Notes under the pieces: model-generated
The model's database searches: none
Seen by the model: only the letters and a program-made list of their open reading frames with translations
Told to the model about the DNA's origin: nothing
Shown here: positions 45,763 to 54,565 of the stretch, one piece after another
Layout: each line of letters starts with the position of its first letter
How positions within the stretch are numbered: the first letter of the stretch is position 1
Translations under genes and position numbers: made by a program
From: Stagnihabitans tardus
GTDB taxonomy: Bacteria > Pseudomonadota > Alphaproteobacteria > Rhodobacterales > Rhodobacteraceae
DNA: 64,000 nucleotides
NCBI RefSeq assembly: GCF_009925085.1
Contig: NZ_JAABNR010000001.1
Coordinates: 359,873-423,872 of the forward strand
Direction of reading: 5' to 3'

Positions 45763-46827
45763 ATGGTGCCGATCAACTTCCACGGACGTTTCTGGGCCAT
45801 CGTCGCCCTGGTCTTCTTCCTGGCCCTCTGGTTCCTCGGGCCCGTGATGCTGCCCTTCCTCGTGGGCGGGGCCATCGCCTATTTCCTCGACCCCGTCGCC
45901 GACCGGCTGGAGCGCATGGGCCTCTCGCGCATTGCGGCCACCGCGCTCATCACCCTGGCGGCCCTTGTGCTCTTCATCCTTTTGGTCCTGGCCGTCATCC
46001 CCATGCTGGTCAGCCAGCTCACCGCCCTGATCAACGCCGCGCCCGAGATTTCGGCCAAGCTCACCACCCAGCTGATCACCCAGTTCCCCGAGCTTTCCGA
46101 CAGCACCTCGACCATGCGCCAAACCCTGGCCGAGATCGCCCAGGCCATCCAGGCCAAGGGCGGGAGCCTGGCGCAGGGGGTGATCTCCTCGCTTCTGTCC
46201 GTCGTCTCGGCACTTCTCTTCATCGTCATCGTGCCCGTCGTGGCCTTTTACCTGTTGGTCGACTGGGACCACATGATCGAACGCATCGACGGGCTTCTGC
46301 CCCGCGCCCAGGCCCCCACGATTCGCCAGATCGCGCGCGAGATCGACTCGGTCCTTGCGGGTTTCGTGCGCGGACAGGTCACGGTCTGCCTGGCGCTCGG
46401 CGCCTATTACGCCACGGCGCTCATGGCGGCGGGGCTGCAGTTCGGCCTGGTGATCGGAGCCTTCGCGGGCGCCATCACCGTCATCCCCTATATCGGCTCG
46501 CTTCTGGGCGGCGCGCTCGCCATCGGGCTTGCGCTTTACCAGTTCTGGGGCGATTGGCTGCAGATAGGCCTCATCGCCTTCATCTTCGGCTTTGGCCAGT
46601 TCATCGAGGGCAATGTCCTGACCCCGCGCCTCGTGGGCAAATCCGTGGGCCTGCATCCGGTCTGGCTGATGTTCGCGCTCTCGGTCTTCGGCGGGCTCTT
46701 CGGCTTTGTCGGCATGCTGGTCGCCGTGCCCCTGTCGGCCACGATCGGCGTGCTGACCCGCTTCGTCATCGCCCGTTACCAGGAAAGCCGCCTCTACACC
46801 GGAGACACGCCCGGGGATGAGCCTTGA
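45763..46827 (+). CDS. AI-2E (TqsA/PerM) family transporter
   Basis: 354-residue membrane protein with about eight helices and the central amphipathic region (PEISAKLTTQLITQFPELSD). Conserved stretches: FLVGGAIAYFLDPVADRLE, IVPVVAFYLLVDWD, GLQFGLVIGAFAGAITVIPYIG and FIEGNVLTPRLVGKSVGLHPVWLMFAL. Substrate unknown; family names derive from a quorum-signal exporter. ATG 45763 follows AGGGGG. The stop overlaps the TTG start of hdaA. Confidence 0.92.
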   Translation: MVPINFHGRFWAIVALVFFLALWFLGPVMLPFLVGGAIAYFLDPVADRLERMGLSRIAATALITLAALVLFILLVLAVIPMLVSQLTALINAAPEISAKLTTQLITQFPELSDSTSTMRQTLAEIAQAIQAKGGSLAQGVISSLLSVVSALLFIVIVPVVAFYLLVDWDHMIERIDGLLPRAQAPTIRQIAREIDSVLAGFVRGQVTVCLALGAYYATALMAAGLQFGLVIGAFAGAITVIPYIGSLLGGALAIGLALYQFWGDWLQIGLIAFIFGFGQFIEGNVLTPRLVGKSVGLHPVWLMFALSVFGGLFGFVGMLVAVPLSATIGVLTRFVIARYQESRLYTGDTPGDEP

Positions 46828-47474
46828 ACGGACAGCTGACCTTTGACCTGCCCGCGCTGCAAGCCTGGTCGCGGGAGGATTTCGTCGTCTCGCCGGGCAA
46901 TGCCCTGGCGCTTGCGACGCTGGAGGGCGATTGGACCAACCGCCGCCTGATCCTGACCGGGCCGCCGGGCTCGGGCAAGACGCATCTGGCCCATGTCTGG
47001 GCGGCTGGTGCCGAGACGATCTGGCTCGACCCCCGCGACCTGGGCCCCGCGCTGATGGTCCTGCCGCCCGAGGCCCGGGTGGTGATCGACGACGCCCACC
47101 GCGTCACCGACCCCGAGGCGCTCTTTCACCTCTGCAACCGCCTGAACCGGGGCGCACTTTTGCTCACCGCGCCAGAGCCGCCGCGCGACTGGGTGCGCCT
47201 GCCCGACCTTCTGTCGCGGCTCCAGGCCTCCAGCCTCGCCCGGATCGAGCCGCCCGACGATGACCTGCTCTCGGCCATCCTGGCCAAGCTCTTCGCCGAC
47301 CGCCAGGTCGAGGTGCCCCCCAACCTGATCCCCTATCTTTTGCCCCGGATGGAGCGGTCGGTCGAGGCCGCCCGCCACCTGGTCGGGCTCCTCGACGCCC
47401 GCTCCCTGGCCCAGCATCGCCCGATCACCCGCGCTTTGGCCGCCGAGGTTATGGACACTGAAGCCGCAGAGTGA
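46824..47474 (+). CDS. hdaA: HdaA-type DnaA-like replication regulator
   Basis: 216-residue AAA+ protein similar to DnaA domain III without the DNA-binding domain; HdaA stimulates hydrolysis of DnaA-ATP after initiation, with the clamp. The N-terminal NGQLTFDLP is the likely clamp-binding motif, Walker A is TGPPGSGKTH (about 45-54), and Walker B is VVIDDAH. The only suitable start is TTG 46824, overlapping the preceding stop (TTGA), with GGGGATGAG upstream; translation is probably coupled. The HdaA-before-ppk order is common in the group. Confidence 0.9.
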   Translation: MNGQLTFDLPALQAWSREDFVVSPGNALALATLEGDWTNRRLILTGPPGSGKTHLAHVWAAGAETIWLDPRDLGPALMVLPPEARVVIDDAHRVTDPEALFHLCNRLNRGALLLTAPEPPRDWVRLPDLLSRLQASSLARIEPPDDDLLSAILAKLFADRQVEVPPNLIPYLLPRMERSVEAARHLVGLLDARSLAQHRPITRALAAEVMDTEAAE

Positions 47475-47504
47475 AAGGATCGCGCCAAAAGAAGGCGCCA
47501 GACC

Positions 47505-49673
47505 ATGACCCAGGCCGATTTCCTCAAAGCCCCCTTTCCGCAGCCCACGACCTATCCCGCCGCCGAGACCGCAGGCCCCAGGCGCTTCTTCAACCGCGAG
47601 CTCTCCTGGCTGGCCTTCAACTGGCGCGTGCTGGAAGAGGCCTCGAACCCCGCCGTGCCGCTCCTGGAGCGGCTGCGGTTCCTGTCGATCTCGGCCACCA
47701 ACCTGGACGAATTCTACACGGTCCGCGTGGCGGGGCTGATGGCGCAGGTCAGGAACGGCGATGCGATGCTGTCGGACGATGGCCGCACGCCCTCCGAACA
47801 GCTCTCGCTGATTCACGAGGATGCGCGGCGGCTGATGCAGATGCAGCAGTCGGTCTTCAACAAGCTGAAGCGCGAGATGGAGAGTGAGGGAATCACCATC
47901 CTGACGCGGTCGAAACTGACCGTCCGCGATTTGAAGGTGCTGGAGGAGAACTTCCTCTCCAAGGTCTTCCCCGTGCTCTCGCCGCTTGCCATCGACCCGG
48001 CCCACCCCTTTCCCTTCATCCCCAACACCGGCTTTTGCCTGGCCCTGGAGCTGGAGCGCCTGTCCGATCGCCGCAGCCTGAAGGCGCTCTTGCCGATCCC
48101 CCAGCAGATCGCGCGCTTCGTCCCCCTGCCCGGCAAATCCGGCGAACACCGCTTCCTGCCCCTGGAAGAGCTGCTTCTTCTCCACCTCGACATGCTTTTC
48201 CCCGGCTATACCGACCGCGGCCACTGCATGTTCCGGGTCCTGCGCGACAGCGACCTGGACGTCGAAGAGGAATCCGAGGACCTGGTGCGCGAGTTCGAGA
48301 CCGCGCTGAAGCGCCGCCGCCGGGGGGAGGTGATCCGGCTGAAGCTCTCGGCAGGCGCGCCGCCCGACCTGCGGGCGCTGATCATGGAGGAGCTTGGGGT
48401 CTCCAAGAACGAGATGGTCGAGGTGCGTGGCCTTCTCGGCGTCGCGGACCTGAAGCAGCTTGTGCTGAACAGCCGCCCCGACCTGTTGTGGCCGCCCTTC
48501 ACGCCGCGCGTGCCCGAGCGGGTCAGCGACCACAACGGCGATATCTTCGCCGCGATCCGGCAAAAGGACATGCTGCTGCACCACCCCTATGAGACCTTCG
48601 ACATGGTCATCCGCTTTTTGGAGCAAGCGGCGCGCGACCCCAATGTGCTCGCGATCAAGCAGACCCTCTACCGGACCAGCCACGACAGCCCCATCGTCTC
48701 GGCGCTCTGCGAGGCGGCCGAGAATGGCAAGTCGGTCACGGCGCTGGTGGAACTGAAGGCCCGTTTCGACGAGGCGGCGAACATCCTCCAATCCCGCCGC
48801 CTGGAGCGCGCGGGGGCTCATGTGGTTTACGGGTTTATCCACCTGAAGACGCATGCGAAAATCTCGACCGTGGTGCGGCGCGAGGGGGATAACCTGGTGA
48901 CCTATACCCATTACGGCACCGGCAATTACCACCCGATCACGGCGCGGATTTACACCGACCTCAGCCTCATGACCTGCGACCCGGGACTGGGGCGCGATGC
49001 GACCAAGGTCTTCAACTACCTTTCGGGCTATGTGCAGCCGCAAGGTTTGGAAAACCTCGCGATTGCACCGATCAACCTGAAGTCGCGGCTTCTGGAAATG
49101 ATCGCGGCCGAGGCGGAGCATGCCAAGGCGGGGCGGCCTGCGGAAATATGGATCAAGATGAACTCGCTCTTCGAGCCCGATGTCATCGACGCGCTTTATG
49201 CCGCAAGCCAGGCCGGGGTGAAGATCAGCCTGATCATCCGGGGCATCTGCGGCCTGCGTCCGGGCATCAAGGGCCTGTCCGAGAATATCCGGGTGAAATC
49301 GGTCGTGGGCCGCTTCCTGGAACATTCTCGCATCGTTTGTTTCGGCAATGGCCAGGGCCTGCCCTCCAAGGCGGCGCGGGTCTTCATGTCCTCGGCCGAC
49401 TGGATGGACCGCAACCTCTCGCGCCGGGTCGAGACCCTGGTCGAGATCCACAACCAGACGGTGCGCAACCAGATCATGGGCCAGATCATGGCGGCCAACC
49501 TCGCCGATGAGGCGCAGGCCTGGGTCCTGGCCCCAGATGGCGCCTATACACGCGACCTGAAACCCGCCGACCGCAGCCTCTTCAACTGCCACCGCTTCTT
49601 CATGGAGAACCCCTCGCTCTCGGGTCGTGGCACGGCGGGGGCCAAGGATGTGCCGAAACTGGCCGGAGAGTAG
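47505..49673 (+). CDS. ppk: Polyphosphate kinase 1
   Basis: 722-residue enzyme making polyphosphate from ATP. N-terminal domain FFNRELSWLAFNWRVLEEA and LSISATNLDEFY; catalytic domain HHPYETFDMV, IKQTLYRTS, the autophosphorylated His in LKTHAKISTVVRREG, THYGTGNYHP, and the second catalytic-His region ending ETLVEIHNQTV. Full length for PPK1. The stop lies inside the first arm of an inverted REP pair that separates it from ppx. Confidence 0.97.
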   Translation: MTQADFLKAPFPQPTTYPAAETAGPRRFFNRELSWLAFNWRVLEEASNPAVPLLERLRFLSISATNLDEFYTVRVAGLMAQVRNGDAMLSDDGRTPSEQLSLIHEDARRLMQMQQSVFNKLKREMESEGITILTRSKLTVRDLKVLEENFLSKVFPVLSPLAIDPAHPFPFIPNTGFCLALELERLSDRRSLKALLPIPQQIARFVPLPGKSGEHRFLPLEELLLLHLDMLFPGYTDRGHCMFRVLRDSDLDVEEESEDLVREFETALKRRRRGEVIRLKLSAGAPPDLRALIMEELGVSKNEMVEVRGLLGVADLKQLVLNSRPDLLWPPFTPRVPERVSDHNGDIFAAIRQKDMLLHHPYETFDMVIRFLEQAARDPNVLAIKQTLYRTSHDSPIVSALCEAAENGKSVTALVELKARFDEAANILQSRRLERAGAHVVYGFIHLKTHAKISTVVRREGDNLVTYTHYGTGNYHPITARIYTDLSLMTCDPGLGRDATKVFNYLSGYVQPQGLENLAIAPINLKSRLLEMIAAEAEHAKAGRPAEIWIKMNSLFEPDVIDALYAASQAGVKISLIIRGICGLRPGIKGLSENIRVKSVVGRFLEHSRIVCFGNGQGLPSKAARVFMSSADWMDRNLSRRVETLVEIHNQTVRNQIMGQIMAANLADEAQAWVLAPDGAYTRDLKPADRSLFNCHRFFMENPSLSGRGTAGAKDVPKLAGE

Positions 49674-49722
49674 GGTGGGTGAAACCCACCACGCCCGCAG
49701 CGGTGGGTTTCACCCACCCTAC
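49670..49722. repeat. Inverted REP pair (BIME-like) between ppk and ppx
   Basis: GTAGGGTGGGTGAAACCCACC (49670-49690) and its exact reverse complement (49702-49722), spaced by 11 bases. Each arm is GTAG plus a hairpin GGTGGGT-GAA-ACCCACC, the layout of REP elements mobilised by RAYT transposases. The 21-bp inverted repeat also forms one long hairpin and covers the ppk stop codon. Confidence 0.7.
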
Positions 49723-49786
49723 GCGATTGACCCGTGGCCTACTATCGGCCACACCTTAACCAAGACGGCCAAGGAAGACTCACCTC

Positions 49787-51316
49787 ATGATCATTCGCAA
49801 CCCGGAGCCCGATTGGGATCACTTCGGCGGCCATCTCTTTGACGACCCCAAGGCACGCGCGCTGAGCCGCGTGGGCGTGGTCGATGTGGGCTCGAACTCG
49901 GTCCGGATGGTGGTCTTCGACGGCGCCGCGCGCTCGCCCGCCTATTTCTACAACGAAAAGATCATGTGCGGGCTTGGCAAGGGCCTGGCCGAGACCGGGC
50001 GCCTCAACCCCGAGGGCCGCAAGCGCGCCCTGGTGGCCCTGAAGCGGTTCGCGCTTCTGGCCAAGGGCATGGGGATCGAGACCATGACCGTCGTCGCCAC
50101 CGCCGCCGCGCGCGAGGCCGAGGACGGGCCGGAGTTCCAGCGCGAGGTGCTGGAGCAGACCGGCCTCAAGATCTGGGTCGTGGATGGCGACGAAGAGGCG
50201 AGGCTTTCGGCCCAGGGCGTGCTTCTGGGCTGGCCCGATGCCAAGGGCGTGGTCTGCGACATCGGCGGCAATTCGATGGAACTGGCGCGGATTTCGGGCG
50301 GGCAAGTGGGCCGCCGTGCGACCTCTCCGCTGGGGCCTTTCCGCCTGATGCAGGTCAAGGGCGGGCCGAAAGAGCGTGCGGCGCATATCGCCAAGGTTCT
50401 CAAGACCTTGCAGGACGAGATCAAGTCGGAGGGCGAGCGCATCTACCTCGTCGGCGGCTCCTGGCGGGTCATCGCCCGGCTGGATATGGAGCGGCGGAGC
50501 TACCCTTTGACCGTGCTGCATGAATACCGGATGCAGCCGCAAAGCCTTTTGGACACGATCGCCTGGATCCAGGCCTCGGACGCGGGCGTCTTGCGGGCGC
50601 GGACCGGGACCTCGTCGGAGCGGATGGACCTGGTGCCCCTGGCCTGCGAGGTCCTGGCGCAGTTGATCACGGTCTTGAAACCCTCCGAGCTGGATGTCTC
50701 GGCCTATGGCATCCGCGAGGGGCTCCTCTATGAGGTCATGCCCGACCACCTGCGCAAGCGCGATCCCCTGATCGAGGCCGCGCGGATGGCAGAGCTGACG
50801 GCGGCGCGCATCCCCGGCACGGGCAAGAAGCTTTACGAATTCCTCCTGCCGCTTTTCCCCGGGGTCAGCTCTGACCGGCTGCGGCTGATCAAGGCGGCCT
50901 GTCTTCTGCATGACACGACCTGGCGCGCGCACCCTGACTACCGCGCCGAGGCCTGTTTCGACAATGCGACGCGGGCGAACCTCGGGGGCCTTGACCATCC
51001 GGGCCGGGTCTTCCTGGGGCTGGCGCTTCTGCACCGCTACAAGAACAGCCGTTCGGGCAGCCGGATGGAGAGCCTGTTCCGGCTCCTCTCGGATGAAGAC
51101 ATCAACCAGGCCGAGGTTCTGGGCAAGGCGATGCGCTTTGGCGCGATGTTTGCGGCGGGCGATCCCTCCGAGGCGGGCAAGCTCGACTGGCAGCCCAAGA
51201 AACGGGTGCTGGAGTTGCATTTGAACGACACCGGGCGCGACCTGTTCGGAGAGGTGGCGCAGGCGCGCTTCCAGTCTCTGGCCCTGGCGCTGCGGGCCGA
51301 GGGGAGGGTGAACTGA
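49787..51316 (+). CDS. ppx: Exopolyphosphatase, Ppx/GppA family
   Basis: 509-residue hydrolase of the sugar kinase/actin fold that shortens polyphosphate and in some members acts on pppGpp. Phosphate motifs are VVDVGSNSVRMVVFD (about residues 31-45) and VVCDIGGNSMELA; the C-terminal helical HD-like region is also present (LLHDTTWRAHPDY). Sits directly after ppk, giving synthesis and breakdown of polyphosphate in one locus. Confidence 0.95.
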   Translation: MIIRNPEPDWDHFGGHLFDDPKARALSRVGVVDVGSNSVRMVVFDGAARSPAYFYNEKIMCGLGKGLAETGRLNPEGRKRALVALKRFALLAKGMGIETMTVVATAAAREAEDGPEFQREVLEQTGLKIWVVDGDEEARLSAQGVLLGWPDAKGVVCDIGGNSMELARISGGQVGRRATSPLGPFRLMQVKGGPKERAAHIAKVLKTLQDEIKSEGERIYLVGGSWRVIARLDMERRSYPLTVLHEYRMQPQSLLDTIAWIQASDAGVLRARTGTSSERMDLVPLACEVLAQLITVLKPSELDVSAYGIREGLLYEVMPDHLRKRDPLIEAARMAELTAARIPGTGKKLYEFLLPLFPGVSSDRLRLIKAACLLHDTTWRAHPDYRAEACFDNATRANLGGLDHPGRVFLGLALLHRYKNSRSGSRMESLFRLLSDEDINQAEVLGKAMRFGAMFAAGDPSEAGKLDWQPKKRVLELHLNDTGRDLFGEVAQARFQSLALALRAEGRVN

Positions 51317-51921
51317 TGTTGCGCTTCGACCATATCGCGATTGCGGCCGAAAACCTGGAGGCGGGCGTCGCCTGGGTCGAGGCGCAGTTGGGGGTGAAAC
51401 TGACCGGCGGGGGCAAGCATCCGGCCTTCGGCACGCATAACCGGCTTTTGGGCCTGGGCGATCTTTACCTCGAGGTCATCGCGGTGGACCCCGAGGCGCC
51501 GCCTCCGGGCCGTCCGCGCTGGTTCGACCTCGACCGGTTCCAGGGCGCGCCGCGGATCACGAATTGGGTTGTGGAAAGCGATGACCTCTCGGCCGACCTC
51601 GCCCGCGCGCCTGGCGGGACGGGGGTGCCCATGGCGCTCTCGCGGGGGGAGTATCGCTGGCGCATGGCGGTGCCCGAGGATGGGTGCCTGCCCCATGACG
51701 GCGCCTTTCCCGCGCTGATTCAATGGGATGGGCCGCATCCGGCCCTGGCCCTGCCAGACATGGGAGTGCGGCTGCAACGCCTGGTCATCGGCCATCCCGA
51801 GGCCGAGGCGCTGCGCGCCGGGCTTCACCTGGCCGACGACCGGGTCGAGATCGCGCTGGCCCCGGAAAAGCGCCTGACCGCCGTCTTCGATACGCCCTTT
51901 GGTCAAAGGAGCCTGGGATGA
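51316..51921 (+). CDS. VOC/glyoxalase-like protein
   Basis: 201-residue protein starting LRFDHIAIAAENLEAGVAWVEAQLGV, the vicinal-oxygen-chelate signature with metal-ligand His. It resembles the glyoxalase-3-like group of two betaalphabeta modules; substrate unknown. The start overlaps the ppx stop (TGATG), and its own stop overlaps the next start (ATGA), so three genes are coupled. Confidence 0.85.
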   Translation: MLRFDHIAIAAENLEAGVAWVEAQLGVKLTGGGKHPAFGTHNRLLGLGDLYLEVIAVDPEAPPPGRPRWFDLDRFQGAPRITNWVVESDDLSADLARAPGGTGVPMALSRGEYRWRMAVPEDGCLPHDGAFPALIQWDGPHPALALPDMGVRLQRLVIGHPEAEALRAGLHLADDRVEIALAPEKRLTAVFDTPFGQRSLG

Positions 51922-52406
51922 TCCGCCCCGCAACCGTGCTCGATGCCCAGGCCATCGCCGCGATCTGGAACCCCTTCATCGAGAATTCCGCCGTGACCTT
52001 CAACCCGGTGGTCAAGCGCCCCGAAGATGTGGCCGAGATGATCGTCGCGCGCACCACGGCGGGCCATGGCTTCCTGGTGGCTGCCGATGAGGAGGGCGCC
52101 ATCCTGGGCTTTGCGACCTATGCGCAGTTCCGTTCGGGGCTCGGCTATTCCAAGACCATGGAGCACACGATCATCCTGGCCCCGACCGAGAAGGGGCGGG
52201 GCATGGGGCGCGCGCTGATGACCGCGATCGAGGCCCATGCCCGCGAGGAAGGCGCTCACCAGATGATCGCGGGGGTCAGCGCCGAGAATGTCGCGGGCCT
52301 GCGCTTCCACGAAGCCATGGGCTATGCCGAGGCCGCACGGATCCGCGAGGCCGGCTGGAAATTCGGTCGCTACATGGACCTCGTGCTGATGCAGAAGTTC
52401 CTCTGA
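51918..52406 (+). CDS. GNAT family N-acetyltransferase
   Basis: 162 residues with the acetyl-CoA motif EKGRGMGRALMTAIEAHA and the C-terminal GLRFHEAMGYAEAARIREAGWKFGRYMD. Closest in style to the phosphinothricin/methionine-sulfoximine acetyltransferase-like group (IWNPFIENSAVTF near the start). Overlaps the VOC gene by 4 bases. Confidence 0.92.
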   Translation: MIRPATVLDAQAIAAIWNPFIENSAVTFNPVVKRPEDVAEMIVARTTAGHGFLVAADEEGAILGFATYAQFRSGLGYSKTMEHTIILAPTEKGRGMGRALMTAIEAHAREEGAHQMIAGVSAENVAGLRFHEAMGYAEAARIREAGWKFGRYMDLVLMQKFL

Positions 52407-52411
52407 GCCTC

Positions 52412-52431
52412 GGTGCGTGCAAGCCCGCACC
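52412..52431. repeat. Decayed REP-like hairpin
   Basis: GGTGCGTGC-AA-GCCCGCACC, six bases after the acetyltransferase stop. It resembles the REP arm stems found after enolase (GGTGCGTGC/GCACGCACC) but has a mismatch and no GTAG head. The rest of 52407-52544 shows further broken ACGCACC pieces. Confidence 0.35.
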
Positions 52432-52544
52432 CTCCCCCGGGCATCGCGGCGAGGTGGTAGAGGCGTCCCCGGATGATGCAGGCCGCGTGATCACACGCAC
52501 CATGCGCGCCGGTATGCAGGCTGCGTGATCTCGCGCGCCTTCCC

Positions 52545-53312
52545 TCACGCACCTTCCCTGGCCAAGAGAAACCGCCGGACATGGGGCAAGACCTGTTCCG
52601 TCGCCTCGATGAAGATGGCGTGTTTCAGCCCCGGCAATATCTCCAGCTCCGACCCCGGCATCGCCCCCTGGATCAGCCGGTTCAGCCTGGGATTGCAGCC
52701 GCCGTCATTCTCGCCGGTGATGATCTGCGCGGGCGCCTTGACCTCATGCAGCCAGGGCGCCATCTCGGTCTCGGCATAGATGTCGAAGACATTCAGGAAG
52801 ACCGTGGGGTCGGTCGCCATCACCTGCCGTTTGCGCCAGTCGATCACATCCGGCCGCGCCGCGCAGAAGTCATCGGTGAACCAGCGCGCGGTCAGGGTAT
52901 CGAGCACCGGGCCGATCCCCTTCTCCCGCATCGCCGCCACCACCGCCCGCACCTTGGCGCTGTCATCCTCGGTCCGGAAGGCCGCCGTGGACCAGAGGCC
53001 CAGCGACAGCACCCGTTCGGGATAGCGCAAAGCGTAACGCGGGCCGATCATGCCGCCCAGGCTGTGCCCCGCGACATGCGCCGCCTCGATCCCGAGCCGG
53101 GCGCGGAGCGCCTCGAGGTCATCGACCAGGTCATCGAGCCCGAACCGAGCGCCGTCCCAAGGCGTCAACCCATGGCCGCGCAGGTCATAGGTGATGCAGG
53201 TGAAACGGTCGCGCAGGCCCTCGACCATGCGGTCGAAGGTCGCCCGCCGCGCCCCGATGCCATGGATCATGAAAAGCGCGGGCCCCTGCCCGGCCACGGA
53301 AAACCCGGTCAT
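52545..53312 (-). CDS. Alpha/beta hydrolase
   Basis: 255-residue hydrolase. Oxyanion stretch MIHGIGARRATFD, nucleophile elbow GHSLGGM, acidic residue near ITGENDGGCNP, and catalytic His in LPGLKHAIFIE. Similar to 3-oxoadipate enol-lactonase-type enzymes. The ATG overlaps the tautomerase stop (ATGA), suggesting a small catabolic operon LLM oxidoreductase-tautomerase-hydrolase. Confidence 0.9.
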   Translation of the reverse strand: MTGFSVAGQGPALFMIHGIGARRATFDRMVEGLRDRFTCITYDLRGHGLTPWDGARFGLDDLVDDLEALRARLGIEAAHVAGHSLGGMIGPRYALRYPERVLSLGLWSTAAFRTEDDSAKVRAVVAAMREKGIGPVLDTLTARWFTDDFCAARPDVIDWRKRQVMATDPTVFLNVFDIYAETEMAPWLHEVKAPAQIITGENDGGCNPRLNRLIQGAMPGSELEILPGLKHAIFIEATEQVLPHVRRFLLAREGA

Positions 53313-53500
53313 TCCTTGGGATCCGAAGCGAGGCGCCCGCCCGTCGCCCAATCGCTTTTCGCCACATCGGTGAAGATCACCGTCACCGACTGGGGCGTCC
53401 CGCCGCAGGTCTCGACCCAGGCCTTGGTCACCGCCTCGGCGCAGGCGCGTTTCTGGTCTGTCGTGCGGCCCTCAAACATTTCGATCCGGATTACGGGCAT
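53309..53500 (-). CDS. 4-oxalocrotonate tautomerase family protein
   Basis: 63-residue tautomerase with the catalytic Pro directly after the initiator Met (MPVIRIEMFEGRTTDQKRA) and VTVIFTDVAKSDW. Size and Pro1 are diagnostic. It lies 3 bases after the LLM gene and overlaps the hydrolase gene. Probably part of breakdown of an aromatic or keto-acid compound. Confidence 0.93.
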   Translation of the reverse strand: MPVIRIEMFEGRTTDQKRACAEAVTKAWVETCGGTPQSVTVIFTDVAKSDWATGGRLASDPKE

Positions 53501-53503
53501 CTC

Positions 53504-54508
53504 TTACCTCCTCAGCGCCGGGAAAACCTCGGTCGCAAGCCTCTCCATCATTGCAAGCGTCTCCTCCTGCGGCTGGCCGAAGACCGAGGTCACGATGACC
53601 TCGTCGATCCCCAGATCGCCATAAGCGCCAAGCCGGTCGATCATCTCATCCCTTTGGCAGATCAGGATATTCTCCCCCAGCTCCTCCGCCGTCTGGGCCC
53701 GAGGCAGGGGGCGGATCACGCCCTTGTCGACGATCCCGGGACCACCAAAGACATTGTCGAAACTGCCGTAGTACAGATGCGCGCGGTCAACCATGCGCCG
53801 CCGCTCCGCCTCCGAGCCCACGAGATAGACCCCGCGCTGCAAGGAGAGGCGGTTCTTATGCCCCCCCGCCGCGCGGCCCCGGTGAAAGGCCGCGACCTGC
53901 GCCTCGAGCTGGCCATGGGCGGCGCCCAAAGGCGTCGTCTGGACGTGATAGCCCTTCGCCGCCGCCGCCTCGATCCCCGCAGGCAGCATGACGCCCAGCA
54001 TCAGCGGGATCGGGTCCTCGGGGCGCGGCATCACGGTCAGGGCGGGGAAGTTGTAATGCGTCCCGCTCCAGGCGACCTCTTCCCGGGTCAATAGCGCCTC
54101 CAGCACCTGGAGCGCCTCTTCGAACCGCGGCTTGGTCTCTGCAAAGGGCACGCCAAGACGGTCGGTCTCATAGGCAAAGGCCCCCTTGCCCACGCCCAGC
54201 ATCAGGCGCCCGTCACAAAGCGCTTGGGCCTGGATCACCTCTCCGGCAAAGATCCGCATGTCACGAAGCGGCAGCTGGCAGACCGAGGTCATGATGCGCA
54301 GCCGCGTCGTATGGGCCGCGATCTTGACCGCCATCTGCAAAGGCGAGGGGATCAGCAGGATATTGACCAGGTGATGTTCCGGCACCGCGACGCCGTCATA
54401 GCCCAGGGCCTCGGCCCGGATGGCCTGTTCGACCACGTCACGATAGAGCCTTTTGCCGCCAAGCTTCGGGTCCAGCATGTGGCTGGAGAGGAAATGCACG
54501 AAATCCAT
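53504..54508 (-). CDS. LLM-class flavin-dependent oxidoreductase
   Basis: 334-residue luciferase-like monooxygenase (TIM barrel binding FMN or F420). Typical features: YDGVAVPEHHLVN, LCDGRLMLGVGKGAFAYE, and GVMLPAGIEAAAAKGYH. It heads the three-gene minus-strand operon with the tautomerase and hydrolase. A GTAC-N4-GTAC palindrome lies 22 bases upstream of the ATG. Confidence 0.92.
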   Translation of the reverse strand: MDFVHFLSSHMLDPKLGGKRLYRDVVEQAIRAEALGYDGVAVPEHHLVNILLIPSPLQMAVKIAAHTTRLRIMTSVCQLPLRDMRIFAGEVIQAQALCDGRLMLGVGKGAFAYETDRLGVPFAETKPRFEEALQVLEALLTREEVAWSGTHYNFPALTVMPRPEDPIPLMLGVMLPAGIEAAAAKGYHVQTTPLGAAHGQLEAQVAAFHRGRAAGGHKNRLSLQRGVYLVGSEAERRRMVDRAHLYYGSFDNVFGGPGIVDKGVIRPLPRAQTAEELGENILICQRDEMIDRLGAYGDLGIDEVIVTSVFGQPQEETLAMMERLATEVFPALRR

Positions 54509-54529
54509 GGGCCCCCCTTTGCGACAGGG

Positions 54530-54545
54530 TTGTACATGCGTACGA
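54530..54545 (-). promoter_or_regulatory. GTAC palindrome upstream of the LLM operon
   Basis: TTGTACATGCGTACGA: GTAC-ATGC-GTAC with near-symmetric flanks, resembling sites of GntR or TetR-family repressors. It lies in the short gap upstream of the LLM gene near a TTGACG that could be -35. No regulator gene is adjacent. Confidence 0.4.
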
Positions 54546-54565
54546 TTCCGTCAAGCCTCTTGCTG

